64,000 nt of DNA, taken from positions 3,434,090 through 3,498,089 of the forward strand of contig CM001438.1 of NCBI GenBank assembly GCA_000244995.1. Reading direction: 5' to 3'. The notes under the pieces are model-generated. The model made no database searches. It was given only the letters and a program-made list of their open reading frames with translations, and was not told where the DNA came from. The translations under genes and the position numbers were made by a program. Positions 18,774-27,412 of this stretch are shown in pieces. Position 1 is the first letter of the stretch, and each line of letters begins with the position of its first letter. This DNA comes from Burkholderiales bacterium JOSHI_001. GTDB taxonomy: Bacteria > Pseudomonadota > Gammaproteobacteria > Burkholderiales > Burkholderiaceae_C.

Positions 18774-19679
18774 TCAATGCAGCCGTGGCGCGCCCTGCCC
18801 ACGCAATTGCGCCACCCGCGCGCGCAAGGCCTGCGCGTCTTCGGCGTGGGGGCAACGCTTCAGGTAGGTTTCCAGCGACTGCACGGCCGCCGGCGTCTGG
18901 CCCAGTTCGGCCTGCACCAGGCCCAGGTCGCGGTGTTCCTCCCAGGCCTGGGGCAGCAGCAGCACCAGGCGGCGCTGCACCGCCATCAGGCGCGGCCAGT
19001 CTTCGGCGCTGCGGTGCACTTCCTTCAGGTTGCGCAGCATGCGCGCCAGCACGTCGCGTGAGGTGGCGGCCTGCAGGAACAGGCCCAGCGGGGCGTCGAA
19101 GTCGCCCACCAGGCCCTGGCGGCGGCGGTAGGGGGCCAGGCGCTCGTCCAGTTGTTCGCGTGACAGCGACTGGCCGTCGAAGGGGTCGATGATGACTTCG
19201 CCCGCCGGCATGCGCAGCTTCACCAGGAAATGCCCCGGGAAGGCCACGCCGCGGGCGATCAGGCCCAGTTGCGTGGCCAGTTCCACGTACAGCAGCGACA
19301 GCGTGATGGGGATGCCGCGCCGGCTGCTGAGCACGTCGTTCAGGTAGCTGTTGCGCCGGGCGTAGTAGTCGTTGACGTTGCCGGCAAAGCCCAGGTCGCG
19401 GTAGAAGAACTGGTTCAACGCGCGCAGGCGCTGCACGGCCGGCGCGTCGGCGGGCAGGCGGGACTTCAGCTTGGCGGCCAGGCCGTCCACCTCGGCCAGC
19501 ACGGCCTGCACATCCAGCGAGGGGTACTCGTCCTGGGCCACCGACACCGCCGCTTCCAGCAGCGGCAGGCCTTCGTCCTCGGCCACCAGCGATTCAAAGT
19601 ATTCCAGGGGGCTCAGGCGCGCGAACTGCAGCCCCCTGGCGGGGCCGGGGGGATCATCGGGGTCCGATTGGCGGCTCAC
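18774..19679 (-). CDS. SirB1 family protein (transglutaminase-like plus TPR)
   Basis: The 301-residue protein has a SirB1/transglutaminase-like core (about 30-190; NQFFYRDLGFAGNVNDYY, RRGIPITLSLLYVELA, VAFPGHFLVKL and IDPFDGQSL) and a C-terminal TPR-like stretch (about 225-290). Function is not established. The start appears to be GTG at 19677-19679. GGAGG is only one base away, too close for normal use, while TACACT ends six bases upstream, suggesting a leaderless transcript. Confidence 0.87.
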   Translation of the reverse strand: MSRQSDPDDPPGPARGLQFARLSPLEYFESLVAEDEGLPLLEAAVSVAQDEYPSLDVQAVLAEVDGLAAKLKSRLPADAPAVQRLRALNQFFYRDLGFAGNVNDYYARRNSYLNDVLSSRRGIPITLSLLYVELATQLGLIARGVAFPGHFLVKLRMPAGEVIIDPFDGQSLSREQLDERLAPYRRRQGLVGDFDAPLGLFLQAATSRDVLARMLRNLKEVHRSAEDWPRLMAVQRRLVLLLPQAWEEHRDLGLVQAELGQTPAAVQSLETYLKRCPHAEDAQALRARVAQLRGQGAPRLH

Positions 19680-19685
19680 GCCTCC

Positions 19686-19691
19686 AGTGTA
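19686..19691 (-). promoter_or_regulatory. Putative -10 of the SirB1 gene (leaderless start)
   Basis: The minus strand reads TACACT, ending six bases before the GTG at 19679, so the expected transcription start falls on or next to the start codon. Same hexamer and spacing as upstream of the M48 gene. Confidence 0.4.
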
Positions 19692-19715
19692 GGGCCAGCC
19701 CGGGAGGCGTGGTTT

Positions 19716-21278
19716 TCAGGCCCGGCGCATGAACTGGCGCGGATGCAGCCCCATGGCCGCCAGCAGGCCGAAGTACAGCAGCGCGGCCCCCGCCAACACC
19801 GCCGACAGCAAGGCCACCCGCAGGCCCGGCTGGGCGCGCAAGGCCGGCCAATCGAAGCCCTGGTTGGCCCACCACAGCAGAGCACCCAGCGCGGCGCTGG
19901 CCAGTCCCACCTTCAGGCCGAAGGCGCCCCAGCCCGGCGCCGGGGTGTAGACCCCGCGCTGACGCAGGCCAGCCAACAACCAGCCGGCATTGACCAGCGC
20001 GCCCAGGCCGATGGACAGCGCCAACCCGGCGTGGCCCATGCCCAGCAGGCCCACGAACAGGCCGTTCAGGATTTGGGTCACCACCAGCACCACCACCGCG
20101 ATCTTCACCGGCGTGCGGGTGTCCTGGCGGGCGAAGAAGCCCGGCGCCAGCACCTTCACGCCCACCAGGCCCATCAACCCGGCGCCGTAACCCATCAGCG
20201 CCCGGGCGGTCTGGGCCAGGTCGGCGGCGGTGAAGGCGCCGTAGTGGAACAGCACCGCCAGCAGTGGCGTCGGGAACAGCAGCAGCGCCACCGCGCAGGG
20301 CAGCGCCATCAGCAGCACCACGCGCAGGCCCCAGTCCAGCAGGCCGGAATATCCCGCTGCGTCGCCCTTGGCCTGCGCGGCCGACAACTGCGGCAACAGC
20401 ACCACGCCCAGCGCCACGCCCAGCAGCGCGGTGGGAAATTCCATCAGCCGGTCGGCGTAGGTCAGCCAGGACACCGCGCCCACGCCCAGGCGCGACGCGA
20501 TCTGGGTGTTCACCAGCAGCGAGATCTGCGCCACCGACACCCCCAGCAGCGCCGGCGCCATCTGCCGCATGACCCGCTTCACGCCGGGGTGCCGCCAGGC
20601 CGCAACCAGCCGTGCCGGCGTGGCGCCAATGTGGGGCAGGCAGCCGATGGCGCGCAGCGCCGGCAGTTGCATCAGCAACTGCATCACGCCGCCCAGCATG
20701 GTGCCGGCAGCCAACGCGAAGATGGGGTTGTGGCCGTGCGCCGCCAGCCAGGGCGAACCCAACCAGGCGGCGGCGATGACACACAGGTTCAGCACCACCG
20801 GCGTGGCCGCAGGCACGGCGAAGCGCTTCCAGGTGTTCAACACCCCGGCCGACAGCGCCACCATGGAGATGAAGGCGATGTAGGGGAACATGAAGCGGGT
20901 CAGAAGCACCGCCAGGTCGAATTCCTTCAGTCCCGAGGCGATCATCCACACCAGCACCGGCGAGGCCAGCACGCCCAAGGCCGCCGTGGCCACCAGGGCC
21001 CAGGCCAGCACGGTGCCCACGGCGTCGATCAGGGTGCGGGTGACCTCGTCGCCCTCGGTGTTGCGGGTGGCGGCCAGGATGGGCACGAAGGCCTGCGAAA
21101 ACGCACCTTCGGCAAACAGCCGGCGCAGGAAGTTCGGCAGCCGCCAGGCCACGTTGAAGGCATCGGTGGCGGCCGACGCGCCGAAGGCCGCGGCGATGAG
21201 TTGCTCGCGCACCAGCCCCGTGACACGTGACGCCAGTGTGAACAGCGACACGATGGAGGCGGTCTTGAGCAGGTTCAT
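19716..21278 (-). CDS. murJ: Lipid II flippase MurJ
   Basis: The 520-residue MOP-superfamily transporter flips lipid-linked peptidoglycan precursor across the inner membrane. About 14 hydrophobic segments are visible. Conserved stretches include [17 protein letters not shown] near residue 18, [20 protein letters not shown] near 40, [10 protein letters not shown], and the central [29 protein letters not shown] with a MurJ-type arginine. A TATAAT element on the minus strand at 21310-21315 gives a 25-base leader. Divergent from rpsT, as in many beta-proteobacteria. Confidence 0.97.
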   Translation of the reverse strand: MNLLKTASIVSLFTLASRVTGLVREQLIAAAFGASAATDAFNVAWRLPNFLRRLFAEGAFSQAFVPILAATRNTEGDEVTRTLIDAVGTVLAWALVATAALGVLASPVLVWMIASGLKEFDLAVLLTRFMFPYIAFISMVALSAGVLNTWKRFAVPAATPVVLNLCVIAAAWLGSPWLAAHGHNPIFALAAGTMLGGVMQLLMQLPALRAIGCLPHIGATPARLVAAWRHPGVKRVMRQMAPALLGVSVAQISLLVNTQIASRLGVGAVSWLTYADRLMEFPTALLGVALGVVLLPQLSAAQAKGDAAGYSGLLDWGLRVVLLMALPCAVALLLFPTPLLAVLFHYGAFTAADLAQTARALMGYGAGLMGLVGVKVLAPGFFARQDTRTPVKIAVVVLVVTQILNGLFVGLLGMGHAGLALSIGLGALVNAGWLLAGLRQRGVYTPAPGWGAFGLKVGLASAALGALLWWANQGFDWPALRAQPGLRVALLSAVLAGAALLYFGLLAAMGLHPRQFMRRA

Positions 21279-21309
21279 GGGCCGGGAGACCGCGGGGAAA
21301 AGGGGCCGG

Positions 21310-21315
21310 ATTATA
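21310..21315 (-). promoter_or_regulatory. Putative -10 of murJ
   Basis: The minus strand reads TATAAT 32 bases before the murJ ATG. The 141-base murJ/rpsT intergenic region thus carries two back-to-back promoters. Confidence 0.5.
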
Positions 21316-21379
21316 GGAAGCGGCCCGCCCTGCCCACCCCGACGCCCCCGGCCGGGGTGAAAAGCGCCGCCAGACTGCT

Positions 21380-21385
21380 ATACTC
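21380..21385 (+). promoter_or_regulatory. Putative -10 of rpsT
   Basis: TATACT lies 34 bases before the rpsT ATG. GTGAAA about 16 bases upstream is a partial -35. The predicted leader is about 28 bases. Confidence 0.5.
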
Positions 21386-21419
21386 GAAAGCTTCGCACCC
21401 AAGGCATCAAGCAACACCC

Positions 21420-21725
21420 ATGGCAACCGCCTCCAAAGCCAAGAAGAAAACCGTCCGCCTGGCATCGGGCCGCAAGCGCGCCCGCCAGGACGTGAAACTC
21501 AACGCCGCGAACACCTCGCTGCGCTCGAAGTTCCGCACGGTCGTCAAGAACGTTCAGAAGGCCGTCGCCACGGGCGACAAGAGCAAGGCCACCGAGCTGT
21601 TCAAGACCGCCCAGAGCGTGATCGATTCGGTCGCCGACAAGGGCATCTTCCACAAGAACAAGGCCGCTCGCCACAAGAGCCGCCTGGCTGCCAAGGTCAA
21701 GGCCCTGGCAAGCGCCGCCGCCTGA
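21420..21725 (+). CDS. rpsT: 30S ribosomal protein S20
   Basis: The 101-residue, Lys/Ala-rich helical protein is S20: it opens [20 protein letters not shown] and has [20 protein letters not shown], then [20 protein letters not shown] near the end. It binds 16S rRNA early in 30S assembly. Monocistronic, with its own promoter and a strong terminator at 21752-21778. Confidence 0.98.
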   Translation: MATASKAKKKTVRLASGRKRARQDVKLNAANTSLRSKFRTVVKNVQKAVATGDKSKATELFKTAQSVIDSVADKGIFHKNKAARHKSRLAAKVKALASAAA

Positions 21726-21751
21726 TACCGCTTGCCTGCCGGTGCAAGACG

Positions 21752-21778
21752 AAGGGCCTGCAACAGCAGGCCCTTTTT
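21752..21778 (+). terminator. Intrinsic terminator of rpsT
   Basis: GGGCCTGC, an AACA loop and GCAGGCCC are followed by five T. The stem is preceded by AA, which lets it also work weakly on the other strand after the DUF3579 gene, 20 bases away. Confidence 0.88.
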
Positions 21779-21797
21779 CTTTGCGTCGCCCGGCGCC

Positions 21798-22127
21798 TCA
21801 GGCCGCGGGCGAAGGCCGGTCGGGCAGCAGGCAGGCTTCCACCACCTGCAGTTCGTTGTCGCGGGCGAAGTTCATCACGAAGTCCCAGGCCATGGGCTCG
21901 ATGTCGCGCAGGCGCTCGTTCACGATCACGCACTTCACGCCGTCGATCACCCTCGGCACGCAGTAGGGCGAATAGCCGATGTGCGCACCCAGCCGGGCCA
22001 CCGCGCCGCCCGGGCGGAAGGAACTCATCGCCCCGGCCAGCCGCTCGGACCAGTCGCTGGGCCGGAACGCGCGGCCATCCTTGGTCAGACCCTGGATGAA
22101 GAATTCGCGCGGCTTGGAAACGGTCAT
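21798..22127 (-). CDS. DUF3579 family protein
   Basis: The 109-residue protein starts MTVSKPREFFIQGLTKDGRA and contains FRPSDWSERLAG, IGYSPYCVPRVIDGVKCVIV and PMAWDFVMNFARDNEL, the whole-length pattern of DUF3579, a family confined largely to beta-proteobacteria. No function is known. It is divergent from argD-argF, a neighbourhood conserved in Burkholderiales, but nothing in the sequence ties it to arginine. Confidence 0.88.
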   Translation of the reverse strand: MTVSKPREFFIQGLTKDGRAFRPSDWSERLAGAMSSFRPGGAVARLGAHIGYSPYCVPRVIDGVKCVIVNERLRDIEPMAWDFVMNFARDNELQVVEACLLPDRPSPAA

Positions 22128-22309
22128 GGGCGCAGGATTCGGGGCAGGAAAAAGGCAGATCGACGAGGGCCTGGGCGCCACCGCGCAGGCAGTTGCGGGC
22201 GAGCCTCGCATTGTGCCCTGGAAGTGTTGCGCTGCAGCATGCATGATCTGTGCCTCCAACCGGATTCGGTGGTTGTCGGCCGCCCGTAAGGCGGCTTGAG
22301 GCCGGACCT

Positions 22310-22315
22310 TAGAAT
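22310..22315 (+). promoter_or_regulatory. Putative -10 of argD
   Basis: TAGAAT lies 83 bases before the argD ATG in the 270-base DUF3579/argD divergent region. No convincing -35 and no clear ARG-box palindrome is seen. The rest of that region shows nothing I can assign. Confidence 0.3.
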
Positions 22316-22397
22316 CAGCCCCAGGGTCGGCACAGGTGTCCACGACGACGCGCTGCCGGCCCTTGGTGTTTGTCCAACCCTTGCATGGAGATGCATG

Positions 22398-23594
22398 ATG
22401 ACCGCCCCCCAATCCCACGTCATGAGCACCTACGGCCGGCTGCCTTTTGCGCTGTCGCATGGCCGAGGCTGCCGCGTGTGGGACACGGCGGGTCGCGAAT
22501 ACCTGGACGCCCTGGCCGGCATCGCCGTGAACACCCTCGGCCACGGCCACCCCAAGCTGGTGCCTGCGCTGCAGGACCAGGTGGCGAAGATGATGCACAG
22601 CTGCAACTACTACCAGATGCCCTACCAGGAGCAACTGGCGGCTGAACTGTGCCGGCTGTCGGGCCTGAGCAAGGTGTTCTTCTGCTCCACCGGGCTGGAA
22701 GCCAACGAAGGCGCGCTGAAGCTGGCGCGCAAGTTCGGCCACAGCAAGGGCATCACCCGGCCCGAGATCATCGTCTACGAGAAGGCCTTCCACGGCCGCA
22801 GCATCGCCACCCTGTCGGCCACCGCCAACACCAAGATCCAGCAGGGCTTCGGGCCCTTGGTGGATGGCTTCGTGCGCGTGCCCTTGAACGACCTGTCGGC
22901 GGTGAAGGACGTGGCGCGCAGCAACCCGAACGTGGTGGCCGTGTTCCTGGAAGTGATCCAGGGCGAAGGCGGCATCAACCCCACCCGCGTGGACATCCTG
23001 CAAGGCCTGCGCGAGATCTGCGACCAGCAGGACTGGCTGCTGATGCTGGACGAGGTGCAGTGCGGCATGGGCCGCACCGGCAAGTGGTTTGCCCACCAAT
23101 GGGCCGACATCCGCCCCGACGTGATGCCCTTGGCCAAGGGCCTGGGCTCGGGCGTACCGGTGGGTGCCATCGTGGCCGGCCCCCGGGCCGCCAACCTGTT
23201 CGGGCCCGGCGACCACGGCACCACCTTCGGTGGCAACCAATTGGCCATGCGTGCCGGCGTCGAGACCCTGCGCATCATGCAGGAGGACCGATTGATGGAA
23301 AACGCGGCCGAGGTCGGTGCGCAACTGAAGGCCGACCTGCAGCGCGAGTTGGGCGGCCTGCCTGGCTTCAAGGAAATTCGCGGCCAGGGCCTGATGCTGG
23401 GCATCGAACTCGACCGCCCCTGCGGTGTTCTGCTCACGCGCGCGGCCGAGGCTGGCCTGCTGCTGTCCGTCACCGCCGACAGCGTGATCCGCCTGCTGCC
23501 GGCGCTGATCCTGACCCGCGACGAAGCGCGCGAGATCGTGCGCATCCTGGTGCCGCTGGTGAAGGACTTCCTCGCCGGCACCCAAGCACCATGA
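22398..23594 (+). CDS. argD: Acetylornithine transaminase (class III aminotransferase)
   Basis: The 398-residue PLP enzyme converts N-acetylglutamate semialdehyde to N-acetylornithine and may also serve succinyldiaminopimelate. Visible features are the phosphate-binding FFCSTGLEANEGALKLARKF region, EVIQGEGG, LMLDEVQCGMGRTGKW with the PLP-ring Asp, and Lys247 in PLAKGLGSG as Schiff-base lysine. Two consecutive ATGs (22395, 22398) follow GGAG; the second has better spacing (7 bases). The stop overlaps an in-frame ATG of argF. Confidence 0.93.
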   Translation: MTAPQSHVMSTYGRLPFALSHGRGCRVWDTAGREYLDALAGIAVNTLGHGHPKLVPALQDQVAKMMHSCNYYQMPYQEQLAAELCRLSGLSKVFFCSTGLEANEGALKLARKFGHSKGITRPEIIVYEKAFHGRSIATLSATANTKIQQGFGPLVDGFVRVPLNDLSAVKDVARSNPNVVAVFLEVIQGEGGINPTRVDILQGLREICDQQDWLLMLDEVQCGMGRTGKWFAHQWADIRPDVMPLAKGLGSGVPVGAIVAGPRAANLFGPGDHGTTFGGNQLAMRAGVETLRIMQEDRLMENAAEVGAQLKADLQRELGGLPGFKEIRGQGLMLGIELDRPCGVLLTRAAEAGLLLSVTADSVIRLLPALILTRDEAREIVRILVPLVKDFLAGTQAP

Positions 23595-23611
23595 AGCCCG
23601 GGAACAGCCTC

Positions 23612-24523
23612 ATGAAGCACTACCTGCAGTTCAAGGACCTGCGCGCCGAGGAATACGCCTACCTGTTCGAGCGCTCGCGCATCATCAAGAGCCGCTTCAA
23701 GAACTACGAGAAGTACCTGCCGCTGGCCGACCGCACGCTGGCGATGATCTTCGAGAAGGCCAGCACCCGCACCCGGGTCAGCTTCGAAGCCGGCATGTAC
23801 CAGTTGGGTGGCTCGGTGGTGCACCTGACCACCGGCGACAGCCAGCTGGGCCGTGCCGAACCGGTGGAGGACAGTGCGCGTGTCATCAGCCGCATGGTCG
23901 ACCTGGTGATGATCCGCACTTTCGAGCAGGCCAAGATCGAAGCCTTCGCGGCGCACTCGCGGGTGCCGGTGATCAACGGCCTCACCAACGAATACCACCC
24001 CTGCCAGATCCTGGCCGACGTGTTCACCTTCATCGAACACCGCGGCGACATCAAGGGCAAGGTGGTGGCCTGGGTGGGCGACGGCAACAACATGGCCAAC
24101 ACCTGGCTGCAGGCGGCCGACGTGCTGGGCTTCACTTTGCACGTCAGCACGCCCGGCGGCTATGAAATCGACCCGCGCCTGGCCGGCGTCAACAACCCCG
24201 GCTGCGTGAAGACCTTCAACCACCCGCTGGAAGCCTGCGCGGGCGCCCACCTGGTCACCACCGACGTGTGGACCAGCATGGGTTACGAGGCCGAGAACGA
24301 AGCGCGCATGAAGGCCTTCGTCGACTGGTGCGTGGACGCCGACATGATGGCGGCGGCCCGTCCCGACGCGCTGTTCATGCACTGCCTGCCGGCGCACCGC
24401 GGCGAGGAGGTCACCGCCGACGTCATCGACGGTCCGCAAAGCGTGGTCTGGGACGAGGCCGAGAACCGCATGCATGTGCAGAAGGCGTTGATGGAATACC
24501 TGCTGATCGGGCGCATCGGCTGA
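23612..24523 (+). CDS. argF: Ornithine carbamoyltransferase
   Basis: The 303-residue enzyme makes citrulline from ornithine and carbamoyl phosphate. Motifs: STRTR (51-55) for carbamoyl phosphate, a later HPCQ, and HCLPAHRGEE with the catalytic Cys. The ATG at 23612 matches the family start MKHYLQFKDL and has GGGA eight bases upstream. An ATG at 23591, overlapping the argD stop, would add seven residues (MKPGNSL) without a ribosome binding site. Forms an operon with argD and ends at a strong terminator. Confidence 0.96.
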   Translation: MKHYLQFKDLRAEEYAYLFERSRIIKSRFKNYEKYLPLADRTLAMIFEKASTRTRVSFEAGMYQLGGSVVHLTTGDSQLGRAEPVEDSARVISRMVDLVMIRTFEQAKIEAFAAHSRVPVINGLTNEYHPCQILADVFTFIEHRGDIKGKVVAWVGDGNNMANTWLQAADVLGFTLHVSTPGGYEIDPRLAGVNNPGCVKTFNHPLEACAGAHLVTTDVWTSMGYEAENEARMKAFVDWCVDADMMAAARPDALFMHCLPAHRGEEVTADVIDGPQSVVWDEAENRMHVQKALMEYLLIGRIG

Positions 24524-24541
24524 GCGGCAGCTCTGGGGAAA

Positions 24542-24569
24542 AAAAGGGCCACCCGACGGTGGCCCTTTT
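24542..24569. terminator. Bidirectional terminator between argF and the PhoX-like gene
   Basis: A perfect 12-bp stem (AAAAGGGCCACC / GGTGGCCCTTTT) with a four-base loop lies between two convergent genes. Flanking A-tract and T-tract make it work for both. Confidence 0.88.
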
Positions 24570-24588
24570 GCCTTGCAGGCCGTAGGGA

Positions 24589-26022
24589 TCAAGCGCGACG
24601 GCGGCGGGCGGCGGTGCCCACGGCGGCCAGGCCCATCAGCATCAGCGCGTAGCTGCCGGGCTCGGGCACCGCGCTGATCCCGATCAGGCGGTCCACACCG
24701 TCCGCGGGGTGCTGGATGTTCACGTAGGCCTTGTTCGGGGCGAACTTGTCGAAGTACAGGCCCGTGAACTCCGAGCCCGGCGTGCCGTTGGATGCCCAGC
24801 GGGCAATGCCTTCGCCGGCGTCCAGCAGGTCGCCGTCCTTGTTCAGGTCACGCGCGAACCAGATGTCGTCGTCCACGGCGCCATTGCGGTCCTCGATGAT
24901 GTAGATGTTGCCGGCCGCGTCGATGGCCAGGTTGTCGGCGTTGTTCAGGCCACCCCCCACGGCCAGGCCGGTGGCCAGGTCGATGGTGCTGGCGTCCGCG
25001 AACAGGCGCACGTTGCCGGTGGCCAGGTCGATGTTGTACACCCGGCTGGTGCCATCGGCGCCGATGGCGTTGGTGTCGGCGTCGGTGGTGGCGAAGTAAA
25101 GCCGCTCGGTGCCGCCCACGGTCTGCAGTTCCAGGTCCTCGGGGCGGTTGTAGCCGGTGCCCAGCACGCTGGCATGGTCGGCCGTGGCGCGGCCATCGAT
25201 GCTGCCGTCGGCCAGCACGGTGGACACCCCGGCCAGCGCGCCGCCACTGGCGTTGGTGATGGCCGCCCAGGAGGACGCGCCGGTGATGGCCGGGCCGTTG
25301 TTGCCCTCGAACTGGCCGCCCGCGCCAACACGCAGCGCGAAGGTCTGGCCCGCCGCGAAGTAGTCGTTGCCGTTGCTGGCGTTCGGGTTGGCCGACACGT
25401 ACTTGTAGACCGAGCCGCCATTGAGTTCGTCCACAAAGTACAGCGACTTGGCGCTGTCAAACGCCAGGCCCTCGTGGCTGACACGCGGCAACACGCTGCG
25501 CTGCACCAGGTTGCCGCCATTGGCCGCGGCGGTGGTGGCGTTGGTGACCTCGAACAAGCGGCCCTTGGTGCTGCCCGCACCCCAGGACTCCTCGCCCGTG
25601 AGGTAGCTGCCCCAGGGGGTCCAGCGCGACGCGTCGCCGGACACAAAGCCCTGGGTGCCGGGCGCCACGATGGTGACGGCGCGGGTGTTGTAGTTGGGGT
25701 CCTGCAGGTCCACGCGCATCACACCACCGGTGCCGGTTTCGAAGGGCATGAACAGGTAGCGGCCGGCGTTCGGGCCGCTTTCGTTGGCGGTGATCATGTC
25801 CCAGTTGCCCGAGTTCGAGCCCGGCACCAGGGTGTTCTGGGTCAACCGGTCGGCCAGGGTGACCTGGCTGAAGTTGGGGCTGGACAGCGTGATCGGCGCC
25901 GCCGGGTTGGCCGCGGTGCCGGCCGACGCGGTCAGCGGCGTGAAGTTGCTGAACTGGGTCTGCGCCCAGGCGGGCGCCGACAGGGCCATGGCCGCGGCCA
26001 CAGCGATGGTGGATCGTTGCAT
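24589..26022 (-). CDS. PhoX-family (DUF839) phosphatase-like protein with PEP-CTERM sorting tail
   Basis: The 477-residue exported protein has a signal peptide (1-20, ending APAWA), then a beta-propeller-like DUF839/PhoX domain with ANESGPNAGRYLFMPFETGT, LTGEESWG near 145, RVSHEGLAFD and NRPEDLEL near 295, the type of residues that bind Ca/Fe in PhoX. The C-terminus is VPEPGSYALMLMGLAAVG then an Arg cluster, a textbook PEP-CTERM signal for exosortase processing. PhoX enzymes are normally Tat-exported periplasmic phosphomonoesterases; this one has a Sec-like signal and surface-sorting tail. GGAGG lies eight bases before the ATG. Phosphatase activity is inferred only. Confidence 0.85.
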   Translation of the reverse strand: MQRSTIAVAAAMALSAPAWAQTQFSNFTPLTASAGTAANPAAPITLSSPNFSQVTLADRLTQNTLVPGSNSGNWDMITANESGPNAGRYLFMPFETGTGGVMRVDLQDPNYNTRAVTIVAPGTQGFVSGDASRWTPWGSYLTGEESWGAGSTKGRLFEVTNATTAAANGGNLVQRSVLPRVSHEGLAFDSAKSLYFVDELNGGSVYKYVSANPNASNGNDYFAAGQTFALRVGAGGQFEGNNGPAITGASSWAAITNASGGALAGVSTVLADGSIDGRATADHASVLGTGYNRPEDLELQTVGGTERLYFATTDADTNAIGADGTSRVYNIDLATGNVRLFADASTIDLATGLAVGGGLNNADNLAIDAAGNIYIIEDRNGAVDDDIWFARDLNKDGDLLDAGEGIARWASNGTPGSEFTGLYFDKFAPNKAYVNIQHPADGVDRLIGISAVPEPGSYALMLMGLAAVGTAARRRRA

Positions 26023-26140
26023 GAAGAAGTCCTCCAGATGGAATCAGGAACAGGTGGGGCACCACCCCATGGGCAGGCCACGCGACCCGGGCAGCCCCCT
26101 TGCCGCCCGGTGTCTCGTGGGTGAACCATAGGTTTCTCTC

Positions 26141-26158
26141 GTGTCAAGTTGACGACAC
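26141..26158. repeat. Inverted repeat upstream of the PhoX-like gene
   Basis: GTGTC and GACAC flank the self-complementary core TCAA-GT-TTGA-like sequence (GTGTCAAGTTGACGACAC). On the minus strand it contains a perfect TTGACA, about 125 bases before the PhoX-like ATG, but no -10 at the right distance. Possibly an operator. Confidence 0.25.
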
Positions 26159-26188
26159 CCGGGCCGGCCGAACGCCGCAGGCCCCCTG

Positions 26189-26194
26189 TACAGT
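26189..26194 (+). promoter_or_regulatory. Putative -10 of speD (leaderless start)
   Basis: TACAGT ends six bases before the speD ATG at 26201, so transcription would begin at the start codon. No Shine-Dalgarno sequence is present. Confidence 0.4.
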
Positions 26195-26200
26195 GCAGCC

Positions 26201-26587
26201 ATGCAGGGCCTGCACCTCACCGCCGATCTCTTCGACTGCCAGGCGCCGCCCGCGCTGATGACCAACCCTGCCGCGTTGCGCCAGGCCTGCGAGCAGGCCA
26301 CGCGCAGTGCAGGCCTCACCGCCGTGGGCGCACAGTTCCATCGCTTCGCCCAGCCCGGCGGCGGTGTCACCGGCGTGCTGCTGCTGGCCGAGAGCCACCT
26401 GGCCGTGCACACCTGGCCCGAACACCGGGCCGTGACCCTGGACGCCTATGTGTGCAACTTCAGCCGCGACAACAGTGCCGCCGCCGAACAATTGGTGGCC
26501 GCGCTGGTGGGCGCATTCGCCGCAGGCCGGGTGAACCTGCAGCGTTTGCAGCGTGGTGTTCCGGCGTCCGTGACAGCGCACAATTGA
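26201..26587 (+). CDS. speD: S-adenosylmethionine decarboxylase proenzyme, class 1B
   Basis: The 128-residue proenzyme makes decarboxylated SAM, the aminopropyl donor for spermidine. It self-cleaves at Glu64-Ser65 to create the pyruvoyl cofactor; Ser65, His70 and Cys85 match the catalytic Ser63, His68 and Cys83 of the small Thermotoga-type enzyme (ESHLAVHTWPE motif). No spermidine synthase gene is adjacent. The product is close to the typical 125-135 residues of the class. Confidence 0.93.
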   Translation: MQGLHLTADLFDCQAPPALMTNPAALRQACEQATRSAGLTAVGAQFHRFAQPGGGVTGVLLLAESHLAVHTWPEHRAVTLDAYVCNFSRDNSAAAEQLVAALVGAFAAGRVNLQRLQRGVPASVTAHN

Positions 26588-26668
26588 AGGTTCACCCGCC
26601 CACGCCTGGCATGTGCCAGCGGGGCGTCAGGCTGCCGCGCCACCATCGCTCCATCGCTTGTGTCCACC

Positions 26669-27412
26669 ATGAAAATTGCGCTTGTCACCGACCTGCACGC
26701 CAACCGTGAAGGCGTCGAATCGGTGCTGGAACATGCCCGCCGCCAAGGCGCAGAGCAGTGGGTGTTCCTGGGCGACTTCGTCGGCTATGGCGCCGACCCC
26801 GCCTGGGTGGTGGACACGGTGCGCGAGTACGTGGCCGCCGGCGCGCTGGCCGTGATGGGCAACCACGACCAGGCCGTGGTGCAGGGCCCTTCCCCCCACA
26901 TGCGGGCCGACGCGCGCTATGTCATCGAATGGACCCGCGCCAACCTGAACCCGGACCACCTGGAATTTCTGGCCAACCTGCCCATGATGCAACGCCGCGG
27001 CAACCAGCTTTATGTGCACGCCAACGCCCACAACCCCACAGGCTGGGAGTACGTGATGGGCCGCATGGACGCGGTACGCAGCCTGCATGCCAGCGACGCG
27101 CGCTACATCTTCTGCGGCCACATGCACGAACCCAAGCTGTACCACGTCTCGGGCACCGGCAAGGCGGGCGACTTCATCCCCACGCCGGGCGTGCCCATCC
27201 CCGTGCCTTCGCACCGGCAGTGGCTGGTCATCCCCGGCTCGGCCGGCCAGCCGCGCGACGGCAACCCGGCGGCCTGCTACGCGCTGTTCGATGAGGACGC
27301 CAGCATGCTGACCTACCACCGCGTGCCCTACGACCACGAAAGCGCGGGTGCCAAGATCCGCGCGGCCGACCTGCCACAAAGCCTGGCTTCGAGGCTGTCC
27401 GATGGCCAATGA
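26669..27412 (+). CDS. Metallophosphoesterase (DevT/YfcE-like)
   Basis: The 247-residue calcineurin-like phosphoesterase has all dimetal motifs in order: DLHAN near residue 8, GDFVGYG near 37, GNHDQ near 70, a central VHANAHN and GHMHEP near 150. It most resembles small prokaryotic protein or nucleotide phosphatases. Its 3' end overlaps the kinase-USP gene by 11 bases, so it may reverse the kinase's phosphorylation. A GTG at 26660 would add three residues (MST). Confidence 0.88.
   Translation: MKIALVTDLHANREGVESVLEHARRQGAEQWVFLGDFVGYGADPAWVVDTVREYVAAGALAVMGNHDQAVVQGPSPHMRADARYVIEWTRANLNPDHLEFLANLPMMQRRGNQLYVHANAHNPTGWEYVMGRMDAVRSLHASDARYIFCGHMHEPKLYHVSGTGKAGDFIPTPGVPIPVPSHRQWLVIPGSAGQPRDGNPAACYALFDEDASMLTYHRVPYDHESAGAKIRAADLPQSLASRLSDGQ

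Noticed and set aside
18608-18802. N-terminal extension of the AI-2E permease to 18802
   Set aside because: The extension is Arg/Ala/Pro-rich and unlike the family, and the ATG at 18607 begins the expected first hydrophobic segment.
16763-19192. Open frame of 809 codons on the plus strand
   Set aside because: Covers hda and the AI-2E permease in antisense; rich in Gln, His and Arg repeats and without any domain.
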